From the NCBI RefSeq assembly GCF_024758505.1, contig NZ_CP077970.1:2852001-2916000 (forward strand): a stretch of DNA of 64,000 nt, in the 5' to 3' direction. Under the pieces are notes generated by a model, which saw only the letters and a program-made list of their open reading frames with translations, searched no databases and was not told where the DNA came from. Positions within the stretch are counted from its first letter, which is position 1. The number at the start of each line of letters is the position of its first letter. Source of the stretch: Bradyrhizobium arachidis. GTDB taxonomy: Bacteria > Pseudomonadota > Alphaproteobacteria > Rhizobiales > Xanthobacteraceae. The position numbers and the translations under genes were made by a program. Positions 28,137 to 40,374 of the stretch are shown here, piece after piece.

Positions 28137-28798
28137 CTGTCCTCCATCAGGTAGCCGAGGCCGCGCACCGTCTTGATTTTTGGTCCGTTCGGGCCGAGCT
28201 TTTGCCGCAGACGCGCGATGTAGAGTTCGATCGCGTTGGGTGCGACCGGCTCGTCGAAGCCGAAGACCTCCGAAATCAGTCGCTCCTTGCGCACGAGGCG
28301 GCCCGCCTGCGACATCAGGATTTCGAGGACCGTGACTTCACGCCTGCGCAGCGTCAACGGCTTGTCCTCGATCGATGCAGTCGCGGTAGACGTTTCGAGC
28401 GACAGGGATCCGCATCGCAAAATCGGATCGGGGCGTCCCTTGCCGCGCCGCACAAGCGCCTTTACCCGAGCCTCGAATTCGTCGAGGTCGAACGGCTTGG
28501 TGAGATAATCGTCGGCGCCGAGATTGAGGCACTTGACCTTGTCCTTCACCTCTCCCAGCGCGGTGAGGATGAGTATCGGGACTTTGCAACCGTTGCCGCG
28601 CAACCGGCGCAACACCTCCTGGCCCGGTAGGTCAGGCAAGCCCAGATCGAGCACAATCAGCGAGTAGGCTTCGGAAGGCACGATCTCGATCGCCGCCGCG
28701 CCGCTGATCTCATGATCGACCGCAAAGCCGGCAGGTGACAGCGCCTTCTTCAGCCCGCTCACCAGAGACGTATCATCCTCGACAATCAGGATACGCAA
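28133..28798 (-). CDS. OmpR-family response regulator, TctD-like
   Basis: A 221-residue regulator with a receiver domain (ILIVEDDTSL, phospho-acceptor Asp in LIVLDLGLPDLPG, switch Lys in TKPFD) and a winged-helix DNA-binding domain (RRREVTVLEILM, FDEPVAPNAIELYIARLRQKL). The TTG at 28798 is preferred because it places the first residues at the canonical RILIVEDD and has GAGGA eight bases upstream; longer in-frame starts exist up to 28843. It pairs with the overlapping kinase gene. It may bind the repeated elements at 30003 and 34987. Confidence 0.9.
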   Translation of the reverse strand: MRILIVEDDTSLVSGLKKALSPAGFAVDHEISGAAAIEIVPSEAYSLIVLDLGLPDLPGQEVLRRLRGNGCKVPILILTALGEVKDKVKCLNLGADDYLTKPFDLDEFEARVKALVRRGKGRPDPILRCGSLSLETSTATASIEDKPLTLRRREVTVLEILMSQAGRLVRKERLISEVFGFDEPVAPNAIELYIARLRQKLGPNGPKIKTVRGLGYLMEDR

Positions 28799-28888
28799 GA
28801 CGATGGTCCTCGAGTTGGGGCAGGGCGTTGCCAAACGCGGCAATGTAAGTTCAGATGTATCACGACGTCAAAAGATTGCGCATCGCCT

Positions 28889-29983
28889 ATGCGACCGTCT
28901 CGTTCAGCTCTGCCCGTGTACTGTCCGCTCGCCGGCATCTTCGGGCTTGCGGCCTACGTTTTCCTTGGCGCCCTGGCCTTTGCCCAAGAGCCCGGCACAG
29001 GCCAGAACGCAGAAACGGGTCGGCCGCAGGTCAGCCTCGTCGTCAAGACGACGACGGATCTGTCCGAAGCCGCCGACCTGGTCTCCGAGTTCACGAAGCT
29101 GAACCCAAGTGTTGCCGTGGAGTATTCCAAGGTTCTATCCACCGATCTGTTCGACCAGGTCGTGAAATCCTCCGGGACAAAAGGCGCGGCCGACGTCGTA
29201 TGGAGTTCGTCGATGGACCTCCAGATCAAGCTCGCCAATGACGGATATGCGGCTGAATACCACTCGGCCGAGGCCGACGGGATCTTTGGCTGGGCGCGGT
29301 GGAAGGATCGCGCTTATGGCGTTACGGCCGAGCCTGTGGTGATCGTCTACAACAAGCGGCTTCTGCGCGAGGGCCAGGTTCCGAAAGATCATGCGGAATT
29401 GTTGCGCCTGCTGACGGATCATCTGCCGGTGTTTCAGGGCAAGATCGCAACTTACGATCCCGAGCTGAGCGGAACGGGGCTCCTGTTCATCACCCAGGAT
29501 GTGCGCGTCACGGCGCAGACCTGGAAGCTGGTGGCGGCGATGGGACGCGCAAAGGTCAAGCTCTACTCTTCATCTGGTCCCATGATCGATCGGGTGAGTA
29601 GCGGCGAGCTGGTGCTGGCCTATAACGTGCTTGGTTCATATGCGCTGGAGCGCGCCAAGCGCGATCAGGATATCGGCATCGTCTTTCCTAGCGATTATAC
29701 ATTGTTGCTGTCGAGAATCGCGCTGATCCCGCAGTCAGCGCAACAGCCGGAGCTGGCCAGGCGCTTCGTCGATTTTCTGCTGTCGCGCAGCGGCCAGGCG
29801 TTGTTGGCCCGCCATTCACTCGGTTCGGTTCGTGAGGACATGAAGCCGACAGTTCCCGGCTCTGCCGACGCGAAGATTGCGGCGCGGCCGATCGCGCTCA
29901 GCATCGATCTCCTGACCTATCTCGATCAGGCCAAGCGCGAGCGCTTCTTGAAGGATTGGAAAAAGTTCCTTCAGGAGCGCTGA
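28889..29983 (+). CDS. periplasmic solute-binding protein without a permease
   Basis: A 364-residue extracellular solute-binding protein of the Fe3+/phosphoglycerate-type cluster, with an N-terminal signal peptide (hydrophobic stretch about residues 14-31, cleavage near AFAQE). Domain features are ADVVWSSSMDLQ, GVTAEPVVIVYNK and FVDFLLSRSGQALL. No ABC permease or ATPase gene is nearby. It is divergent from the two-component genes, which resembles the phosphoglycerate sensing set (PgtA, PgtB and the binding protein PgtC), so it probably presents a ligand to the sensor kinase rather than feeding a transporter. Confidence 0.85.
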   Translation: MRPSRSALPVYCPLAGIFGLAAYVFLGALAFAQEPGTGQNAETGRPQVSLVVKTTTDLSEAADLVSEFTKLNPSVAVEYSKVLSTDLFDQVVKSSGTKGAADVVWSSSMDLQIKLANDGYAAEYHSAEADGIFGWARWKDRAYGVTAEPVVIVYNKRLLREGQVPKDHAELLRLLTDHLPVFQGKIATYDPELSGTGLLFITQDVRVTAQTWKLVAAMGRAKVKLYSSSGPMIDRVSSGELVLAYNVLGSYALERAKRDQDIGIVFPSDYTLLLSRIALIPQSAQQPELARRFVDFLLSRSGQALLARHSLGSVREDMKPTVPGSADAKIAARPIALSIDLLTYLDQAKRERFLKDWKKFLQER

Positions 29984-30002
29984 ACGGCGCAATCGAAGGA
30001 GA

Positions 30003-30093
30003 TGACAGCTTGTTGACAGGTTAGGCGACCTATCCTGCTTCCCAAAGAAAATCAGGGAAGACGCTCGCAAGGCCCGTTCGCGTACGGGCTTGC
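30003..30093 (+). promoter_or_regulatory. duplicated regulatory element and leader hairpin upstream of the MFS gene
   Basis: The 43 bases at 30003-30045 contain two TGACAG repeats 11 bases apart (TGACAGCTTGTTGACAGGTT) and then GACCTATCCTG. The same element, 38 of 43 identical, is at 34987-35029 before the 2-hydroxycarboxylate transporter. The 11-base direct-repeat period is typical of OmpR-family binding. A leader hairpin (30067-30093, GCAAGGCCCG against CGGGCTTGC) follows. Confidence 0.6.
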
Positions 30094-30110
30094 AACCAGG
30101 AGGATGGGCC

Positions 30111-31460
30111 ATGGCCAGTTTAAGCGTTTCTTCAGCGCCGCTAGAACCGCCATCGGCCGTCGAAGCCGAAACCATGCGCAAGGTGATGTGGCGGCTGCTC
30201 CCCTTTCTCATGCTCTGTTACTTCATCGCCTATGTTGACAGGGTGAATGCCGGCTTTGCCGCGCTCACCATGAACAAGGACGTTGGTCTTACCCAGGCGA
30301 TGTTCGGCGTAGGTGGCGGGCTGTTCTTTGTCGCCTATGTCCTGTTCGAGGTGCCGAGCAACCTTGCGATGGAAAAGGTGGGCGCCCGGCTCTGGATCGC
30401 GCGTATCATGATCACATGGGGGTTGGTCGGGATTGGAACGGCTTTCATCGTCGGACCCAACACGTTCTATTTGAGCCGCTTTCTTCTCGGCGCCGCAGAA
30501 GCCGGATTTTTTCCCGGCGTGATTCTCTATCTCACCTACTGGTTTCCGTCTCGCTATCGCGCGCGTGTGGTGGCTACCTTCATGGTCGCCATTCCGGTCT
30601 CGAGCTTTGTGGGCTCTCCTCTCTCGGCGGCACTGCTCGAGCTGGACGGTGCGTGGGGCTTGCATGGTTGGCAATGGCTCTTCATCGTCGAAGCGGTGCC
30701 TGCAGTGCTCTTGGGCGTGGCGATCTTCTTTGTCCTGCCGAGCCGCCCGGCCGAGGCCAAATGGCTGACGCGTGAGGAAAGCGAGTGGCTGCAAGGCCGC
30801 CTCGAGTACGAGAGCCGGACGCGATCGACCGCCGTCGGGCATCTGCCGCTCTGGAAGGTTCTGTCAAATCCTTATATTTGGGCTCTTGCCCTAATCTATG
30901 CCGGCAGCTCTGCTACGAGCAATGCATTGTCGCTCTGGCAGCCGCAAATCCTCAAGTCGTTTGGGTTGACGAACTTGCAGACCGGCTTTCTGAACATGAT
31001 CCCCTTCGGAATTGCCTCCGTCTTCATGATTCTGTGGGGGATGCGAGCAGACAAGAACGGCGAGCGCTATTTGAACACCGCTTTGCCGCTTGCTCTGACC
31101 GCGCTCTGTCTCTTTGCCACAAACCTTACGTCGTCACTGACGGTCACGATGTTGCTCCTGACGTTGGTGCTGATCGGCAACTACGCGATCAAGGGTCCGT
31201 TCTGGGCTTTATCTACGGAGATACTCTCGCCCGCGACAGCCGCAAGCGGCATCGCGGCGATCAACACGATTTCGCACTTGGGAACCGGAGGGGCGACGTC
31301 GCTGCTTGGCTTGATCAAGGACCAGACGGGAAGTTTCCCGCTGTCGCTGCTCCCACTCGCACTACTGACAGCCGCAGGAGCCATCACAGTTCTACTGCTT
31401 GGACGAAATCAAAGACGGGCCCCCGAACCGGCAGTTCGGGCGGAGGCGCGCGCTGGCTAG
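30111..31460 (+). CDS. MFS transporter, anion:cation symporter (tartrate/phthalate-type)
   Basis: A 449-residue major-facilitator protein of the ACS branch, with about 12 hydrophobic segments. The early motif YVDRVNAGFAALTMNKDVGLT and FEVPSNLAMEKVGAR are typical of tartrate, 4-hydroxyphenylacetate and phthalate permeases. It probably imports an organic anion by proton symport. AGGAGG seven bases before the ATG at 30111 fixes the start. The regulatory element it shares with the 2-hydroxycarboxylate transporter gene suggests related substrates. Confidence 0.88.
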   Translation: MASLSVSSAPLEPPSAVEAETMRKVMWRLLPFLMLCYFIAYVDRVNAGFAALTMNKDVGLTQAMFGVGGGLFFVAYVLFEVPSNLAMEKVGARLWIARIMITWGLVGIGTAFIVGPNTFYLSRFLLGAAEAGFFPGVILYLTYWFPSRYRARVVATFMVAIPVSSFVGSPLSAALLELDGAWGLHGWQWLFIVEAVPAVLLGVAIFFVLPSRPAEAKWLTREESEWLQGRLEYESRTRSTAVGHLPLWKVLSNPYIWALALIYAGSSATSNALSLWQPQILKSFGLTNLQTGFLNMIPFGIASVFMILWGMRADKNGERYLNTALPLALTALCLFATNLTSSLTVTMLLLTLVLIGNYAIKGPFWALSTEILSPATAASGIAAINTISHLGTGGATSLLGLIKDQTGSFPLSLLPLALLTAAGAITVLLLGRNQRRAPEPAVRAEARAG

Positions 31461-31486
31461 GGAGCTACCCGGTACTTGAGATGTCT

Positions 31487-32380
31487 TTAGGCCATCTTTG
31501 AAATCAGCCGGTCGCGAAAAGCCCGCGCGGCCGTCGACAGGTGGGCCCCGCGTCGTTGAAGCAAACCAATGGTTCTTGCAATCTTCGGCTCAATGATCGG
31601 CACGGCCGTAATGTTCTGATTTGATTCCAATGGAGCCGCCAGCAAGGGCAGGATCGACGCGCCGAGGCCTCTATCCGTCATTCCCATTGCCGTCGAGACG
31701 TGATTGACCTCATAGGTCCACCGAATTTGAATTTTGTTCTGGGCAAGCGCGTTGTCGAGGACAATGCGGTTTCCGCTCTCGCGGCTCACACCAATCAGGC
31801 GATGCTCGGTGACTTCGGCCCATGACACGGTCGTATGTTGCGCCAGTGGATGATCGCGGCGGCACACCAGCACGAAGGGATCAATCATCAGCGGCGTCAG
31901 CAGGATGTCCGGGTGCGTCGATCCCAACATGTTGATTCCAAACTCGGCCTCTCCGGATACGACGGCTTCGAGCCCCTCGTTCGAAGACAGATCGAGAATG
32001 CGAAACCGGATGTTGGGATAGGTGTGGTTGAATTCATCGATCACCCGCGGCAGGAAATCGATCGCTGCCGTCGGTATCGACGCGATGGTGATGCGTCCGT
32101 GCTGCCTTGGCCCCATGTCGCCGGATGCAAGGATCGACGATTCCAGATCGCTGATGACACGGCGCAACAGCGGCTCGAGTTCACGTCCGATGGTGGTCGG
32201 TGAAACGCCTCGCCGTGATCGCTCGAGTAACGGCGCGCCGAGGGACGCCTCGAGAGCCTGAATTCGGCGCGACAGCGCTGGCTGCGATAGGCCCACCGCT
32301 TCCGCCGCAAGATGGAAGTTACGGAGGTCGTAGATCGCAAGAAAGGCTCGAATGTCGAGCAGCTCGAAGTTGATGCGCAT
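31487..32380 (-). CDS. LysR-family transcriptional regulator
   Basis: A 297-residue LysR regulator from the ATG at 32380 (MRINFELLDIRAFLAI). The winged helix-turn-helix (NFHLAAEAVGLSQPALSRRIQALE) is followed by a LysR substrate-binding domain. It is divergent from the PrpF gene at 32494, with a perfect palindrome between them, so it probably controls prpF and perhaps the dicarboxylate transporter downstream. Confidence 0.88.
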   Translation of the reverse strand: MRINFELLDIRAFLAIYDLRNFHLAAEAVGLSQPALSRRIQALEASLGAPLLERSRRGVSPTTIGRELEPLLRRVISDLESSILASGDMGPRQHGRITIASIPTAAIDFLPRVIDEFNHTYPNIRFRILDLSSNEGLEAVVSGEAEFGINMLGSTHPDILLTPLMIDPFVLVCRRDHPLAQHTTVSWAEVTEHRLIGVSRESGNRIVLDNALAQNKIQIRWTYEVNHVSTAMGMTDRGLGASILPLLAAPLESNQNITAVPIIEPKIARTIGLLQRRGAHLSTAARAFRDRLISKMA

Positions 32381-32402
32381 GACGCATCGATAGAGCAAAA
32401 AA

Positions 32403-32420
32403 GGACATTGGACAATGTCC
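32403..32420. promoter_or_regulatory. perfect palindrome between LysR and prpF
   Basis: GGACATTGGACAATGTCC has perfect 8-base arms around GA. It lies 22 bases upstream of the LysR ATG and about 73 bases upstream of the PrpF start, a usual place for a LysR-family recognition or autoregulatory site. Confidence 0.45.
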
Positions 32421-32493
32421 GAGCCGCATTTTATCGTAATAGCCGAAGTAAAAATAAGTACAACTCAAGTAATGCGTCAGTGGAGGAAGTATT

Positions 32494-33585
32494 TTGCCCG
32501 ATTTGATTCGTATTCCGTGCGTATTGATGCGTGGAGGAACTTCAAAAGGGCCGTATTTCATTGCGTCAGATCTTCCCGATGAAACCGAGGCGCGTGACAG
32601 AATCCTGATTTCTGCCATGGGGTCCGGCAATCTGCTCGAGATCGACGGGATCGGCGGCGGGCATCCCCTGACCAGCAAGGTGGCGATCGTCAGCCCGTCG
32701 CGGCTTCCGGGAGTCGATGTCGACTACCTGTTTGCCCAGGTGAAGGTTGAGCAGCGCGTCGTCGATACTTCGCCGAATTGCGGCAACATGCTCGCCGGTG
32801 TTGGGCCGTTTGCCATCGAAGCAGGCCTTGTAGCGGCGCGGGATGGCGTGACGCGCGTGCGCATCTTCAACGTCAACACCGGCAGATTGATTGAAGCCAA
32901 GGTTGCGACGCCGGGTCGCCAGGTCGTCTACGACGGCGACGTTTCGATCGATGGCGTCCCGGGCACGGCTGCCCCAGTGCACCTCGCATTTCTCGGCGCT
33001 GCCGGATCGAAGACAGGCAAGCTGCTGCCGACCGGCCGTCCGATTAACCGGATAGATGGCATCGAGGTTTCGTGCGTCGATGCCGCCATGCCCGTCGTGC
33101 TCATCCGCGCCTCCGACCTGAGCAAGACCGGTTACGAGACCCCGGCTGACTTTAATGCCGATCCGGATTTCATGCGGCGTCTCGAAGCCCTGCGGATTGA
33201 AGCCGGCAAACTGATGGGCATTCCGGATGCTGCGGACCGAGTCATTCCGAAGCCCGTGTTGATCGCGCCGCCCGCAAACGGCGGAACATTGAGCACTCGC
33301 TATTTCATGCCGCATTCGTGCCACACGGCGCTTGCGATTACCGGTTCAGTTGCGGTGGCGACTGCGGCGGTGACGCCTGGCACGCTGGCTCACGCGATCG
33401 CCGGGGACCACCCGCTGCCTGCGAAGCTCGGTCTTGAGCATCCATTCGGGCGTCTCGACGTCACGCTCGATCGCCACCCCGACTACGCCGAGCCGGCAGC
33501 TTACGTCGTGCGAACCGCGCGGCGACTATTCGAAGGGCACGTCCTGGTCAAGGCGTCGCTTCTTGCATCGAACGCGGCTGCGTAA
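32494..33585 (+). CDS. PrpF-family isomerase (2-methylaconitate / 4-oxalomesaconate type)
   Basis: A 363-residue PrpF-fold protein (two diaminopimelate-epimerase-like halves). The N-terminal RIPCVLMRGGTSKGPYF and the central TSPNCGNMLAGVGPFA block are characteristic. Family members isomerise or tautomerise tricarboxylate-like substrates such as 2-methylaconitate and 4-oxalomesaconate. No AcnD, PrpB or PrpC gene is present, so methylcitrate use is less likely. Aconitase, citrate-type transport and dicarboxylate uptake genes nearby point to an aconitate-like substrate (inference). TTG start with GGAGGAAG just upstream. Confidence 0.8.
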   Translation: MPDLIRIPCVLMRGGTSKGPYFIASDLPDETEARDRILISAMGSGNLLEIDGIGGGHPLTSKVAIVSPSRLPGVDVDYLFAQVKVEQRVVDTSPNCGNMLAGVGPFAIEAGLVAARDGVTRVRIFNVNTGRLIEAKVATPGRQVVYDGDVSIDGVPGTAAPVHLAFLGAAGSKTGKLLPTGRPINRIDGIEVSCVDAAMPVVLIRASDLSKTGYETPADFNADPDFMRRLEALRIEAGKLMGIPDAADRVIPKPVLIAPPANGGTLSTRYFMPHSCHTALAITGSVAVATAAVTPGTLAHAIAGDHPLPAKLGLEHPFGRLDVTLDRHPDYAEPAAYVVRTARRLFEGHVLVKASLLASNAAA

Positions 33586-33641
33586 AGACCGACAACGACA
33601 ATAACAAGAAGCAATCAAACCAATTCGTAGGGAGACGCCTG

Positions 33642-34976
33642 ATGATCGTCACATCGACCGCGCATGGAGCGGCGCCGCCCAAGCCCTTCTACATGCAGCT
33701 GTACTTCCAGGTTCTATTTGGCGTCATCCTGGGCGTCGCCCTCGGGCATTTCGCTCCCGATTTCGCCGTGCTGTTCAAGCCGATGGGCGACGCTTTCATC
33801 AAGATCGTCAAGATGATGATCGTCCCCGTCGTGTTCTGTACCATCGTCATCGGCATTGCCACGGTGGGCGGAGATCAGAGCATAGGCAAGACGCTGTTGA
33901 AGGCGATGGCCCTGTTCTATGTGCTCACCATCATTGCCTTGGCCACAGGGCTTGTGGCTGTCGAAGTCATCAAGCCGGGCGCAGGCATGCACATTCCCGC
34001 GTCGTCCATCGATCCCAGCGAAGTTGCTCGCTACGCAAAGAATGCGAAGCCGCTCGATTACATCGACGTGTTGCTTCATATCATCCCGCAGAGCTTCTTC
34101 ACGCCGTTCGCCGAAGGCGAAGTCCTGCCGGTCCTGTTCATCGCCATCATCACCGGCTTCGGGCTTCGCCGTGCGGGCAATGCCGGCAAGGCCTTTCTGG
34201 GCGGGCTGGAATCATTCTCGGCCGCGCTTTTCACGGCGTTCGGCTTCCTGATGAAGCTCGCGCCGTTCGGTGCCTTCGGTGCAATCGCATTCATCATTGC
34301 CAAGAACGGCATCAAATCCGTCGGCAATCTCGGGCTTCTGATCGTGACGTTCTACGTTGCCAGTCTTTTCTTTGTGTTCGTGGTGCTGGCCGTGCTGACG
34401 CGACTTCACGGATTCAGTCTGTGGAAGCTGCTTCGCTATATCAGGGAGGAGCTGCTCGTCGTTCTTGGCACGTCGTCCACGGAACCAGTCCTGCCGGCGA
34501 TGCTTTACAAGCTTGAGAAGCTCGGCTGCAGCAAGGGCGCCGTCGGTCTGACGCTCCCGCTTGGATATTCGTTCAATCTCGACGGCACGGCGATCTATTT
34601 GACGCTGGCGTCGGTGTTCCTGGCCCAGGCGATGGATATCCAGCTCACGCAATGGCAGATCCTCTCGATGATCTTCGTGATGCTGCTGACATCAAAAGGC
34701 GCTGCGGGCGTAACGGGCAGCGGTTTCGCGGCGCTGGTCGCAACGTTGGCGGCAATGCCGGATACCGTTCCTGTGGCTGGCGTCGTCATCATCGCCGGAA
34801 TTGATCGCTTCATGTCCGAAGCGCGGGCGTTAACGAGCCTCTGCAGCAACGCCGTCGCGTGCGTCGTGGTGGCGATCTGGGAAGGCGCCTGCGACAAGGC
34901 CGTTCTCAAGCGGGAACTGGACGGAGGTTATGTCGCGGTGACGGACCCGATTCCCCAGGGAGTTCAAGCCGCTTGA
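33642..34976 (+). CDS. dctA: C4-dicarboxylate:cation symporter
   Basis: A 444-residue DAACS-family transporter of the DctA type, carrying succinate, fumarate, malate or related acids with protons or sodium across the inner membrane. Signatures are GTSSTEPVLP, YSFNLDGTAIY and SKGAAGVTGSGF, which form the two re-entrant loops and the substrate site, and FMSEARALT near the end. It starts 56 bases after prpF and is probably in its operon. No DctB/DctD genes are here. Confidence 0.92.
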   Translation: MIVTSTAHGAAPPKPFYMQLYFQVLFGVILGVALGHFAPDFAVLFKPMGDAFIKIVKMMIVPVVFCTIVIGIATVGGDQSIGKTLLKAMALFYVLTIIALATGLVAVEVIKPGAGMHIPASSIDPSEVARYAKNAKPLDYIDVLLHIIPQSFFTPFAEGEVLPVLFIAIITGFGLRRAGNAGKAFLGGLESFSAALFTAFGFLMKLAPFGAFGAIAFIIAKNGIKSVGNLGLLIVTFYVASLFFVFVVLAVLTRLHGFSLWKLLRYIREELLVVLGTSSTEPVLPAMLYKLEKLGCSKGAVGLTLPLGYSFNLDGTAIYLTLASVFLAQAMDIQLTQWQILSMIFVMLLTSKGAAGVTGSGFAALVATLAAMPDTVPVAGVVIIAGIDRFMSEARALTSLCSNAVACVVVAIWEGACDKAVLKRELDGGYVAVTDPIPQGVQAA

Positions 34977-34986
34977 GTGACGTGCG

Positions 34987-35029
34987 TGACAGGTTGTTGA
35001 CAGGTTGCGTGACCTATCCTGCCTCCCAA
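34987..35029 (+). promoter_or_regulatory. second copy of the 43-bp regulatory element, upstream of the 2-hydroxycarboxylate transporter
   Basis: Begins 10 bases after the dctA stop: TGACAGGTTGTTGACAGGTT, then GACCTATCCTG and TCCCAA. It has the same length as 30003-30045 with five mismatches, and the following leader also shares GGAAGACG-TCGCA and a G+C hairpin near 35057-35076. It probably binds the same regulator and drives the transporter-aconitase genes. Confidence 0.6.
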
Positions 35030-35125
35030 CAACAAGACTTGGAAGACGTTCGCACTGCGCCCGCCCTTGCGGGGCGTGGGCTCGGTCTACTCCTTGCAAA
35101 TAAAATCAAAGGGAGGATTGCGGAC

Positions 35126-36529
35126 ATGTCGGCGCAAGACGCAGGCGGGATTGCCTCGCATCGTGAAAGCACGCCCGGAGCAGTCAAGGTGGATACGCCG
35201 GATGTCAGCCGGCGGTTCTGGCCCGAGGGCTGGTGGCGTCTGACTGATATCCGGATCGGCATCATCCCGGTCCCGATCTATGCTTTGCTCGTCGTGCTGG
35301 TCGCGGCGCTGGTCTATACCGGTGAGATCAAGTCGGACGGCCCGACCATGATCGTCGTGCTGGTGCTCGGCGGCTTCACCTGCGCCGAGCTCGGAAAGCG
35401 AATTCCGGTGCTGCGCAGCATCGGCGCCGGCGCGATTTTCGCAACTTTTATTCCCTCGGCGCTGGCATTCTATCACCTGATCCCGGCGCAAGTTGAAAAG
35501 TCGATCATCGACTTCACCAAATCGACCAACTTTCTCTATCTCTTCATCGCTTCGATCATCGTGGGCAGCATATTTGCGATGGACCGCGAGGTGCTGATCC
35601 GCGGTTTCCTGAAGATTTTTGTGCCGCTCGTGGTCGGTTCGATTGCTGCCGCGATCGTCGGTACTCTCGTTGGCACGGCGCTCGGCCTCGGTGCCAAGCA
35701 CACGTTCTTCTACGTCGTGGTTCCGATCATGGCCGGCGGCGTCGGCGAGGGCGCGATCCCGCTGTCGATCGGCTATGCCGCGTTGACCGGCGTGCCGCAG
35801 GGCGAGGTGTTCGCCCAGGTCCTGCCGCCGGTGATGCTGGGAAGCCTGACGGCCATCCTGCTGTCCGGTGCGCTCAATTTCGTCGGCAAGAAATATCCGC
35901 ATCTCACCGGCGAGGGCCGGCTGCAGCCGCACGGCGATGACGAGCTTGACATCCATGCGGTGCACGAGGAAGGCGGCAAGGAGCAGGGCGTCGGCCATGT
36001 CGGTGTCAGCACGATCGCCGCCGCGGGCCTCACCGCGATCACGCTCTATCTGCTTGGCGTGCTCTGCCACCACATGTTCGGTCTGCCGGCGCCGGTGGCG
36101 ATGCTGTTCCTGGCGGTGCTGGCCAAACTCAGCCGTGCGGTGTCGCCGGAGCTGCAGCAGGGCGGCATGGTGGTCTACGAATTCGTTCGTACCAACATGA
36201 CCTATCCGCTGCTGTTCGCGATCGGCGTCGCGCTGACGCCGTGGGACAAGCTGGTCGCCGCGTTCCACTTCGCCAACATCGTCACGATCATGTCGACGGT
36301 TGTCACGATCATGGCGACCGGGTTCGCAGTCGGCAAGTTCATGAACATGTACCCGATCGAGACCGCGATCGTAAACGCCTGCCATAGCGGACAGGGCGGC
36401 ACCGGCGACGTCGCGATCCTGACCGCGGCCAACCGCATGCAGTTGATGCCGTTCGCGCAGATCGCGACTCGCATCGGTGGTGCGATCACCGTCACGGCGG
36501 TGCTGATCATCATGGGCTATCTCAAGTGA
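35126..36529 (+). CDS. 2-hydroxycarboxylate:cation symporter (citrate/malate type)
   Basis: A 467-residue transporter of the 2HCT family, which includes citrate:sodium (CitS) and citrate/malate (CimH) symporters. The paired re-entrant-loop signatures are visible: GGVGEGAIPLSIGYA and CHSGQGGTGDVAILTAANR, the latter followed by MQLMPFAQIATRIGGA. The start ATG at 35126 follows GGGAGG; a longer open frame upstream overlaps dctA and the regulatory element and is not coding. Aconitase follows 61 bases later, which supports citrate or a related tricarboxylate as substrate. Confidence 0.92.
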   Translation: MSAQDAGGIASHRESTPGAVKVDTPDVSRRFWPEGWWRLTDIRIGIIPVPIYALLVVLVAALVYTGEIKSDGPTMIVVLVLGGFTCAELGKRIPVLRSIGAGAIFATFIPSALAFYHLIPAQVEKSIIDFTKSTNFLYLFIASIIVGSIFAMDREVLIRGFLKIFVPLVVGSIAAAIVGTLVGTALGLGAKHTFFYVVVPIMAGGVGEGAIPLSIGYAALTGVPQGEVFAQVLPPVMLGSLTAILLSGALNFVGKKYPHLTGEGRLQPHGDDELDIHAVHEEGGKEQGVGHVGVSTIAAAGLTAITLYLLGVLCHHMFGLPAPVAMLFLAVLAKLSRAVSPELQQGGMVVYEFVRTNMTYPLLFAIGVALTPWDKLVAAFHFANIVTIMSTVVTIMATGFAVGKFMNMYPIETAIVNACHSGQGGTGDVAILTAANRMQLMPFAQIATRIGGAITVTAVLIIMGYLK

Positions 36530-36590
36530 CGCTTCCGAAGATCAATCCGATGCCCGTTCAAAACCATCCGCGTGAAAGGATCGCTTGCCC

Positions 36591-39287
<2,697 letters not shown>

Positions 39288-39320
39288 TCTCTGAGCACAA
39301 TCAGGACAGGGGATACCAGC

Positions 39321-40346
<1,026 letters not shown>

Positions 40347-40374
40347 TTTGTCGAAGAAGTTATGGAGTAAGAAG

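Noticed and set aside
34859..35125. N-terminal extension of the 2-hydroxycarboxylate transporter
   Set aside because: It would overlap the end of dctA and the conserved regulatory element, and the GGGAGG-supported ATG at 35126 fits the family start.
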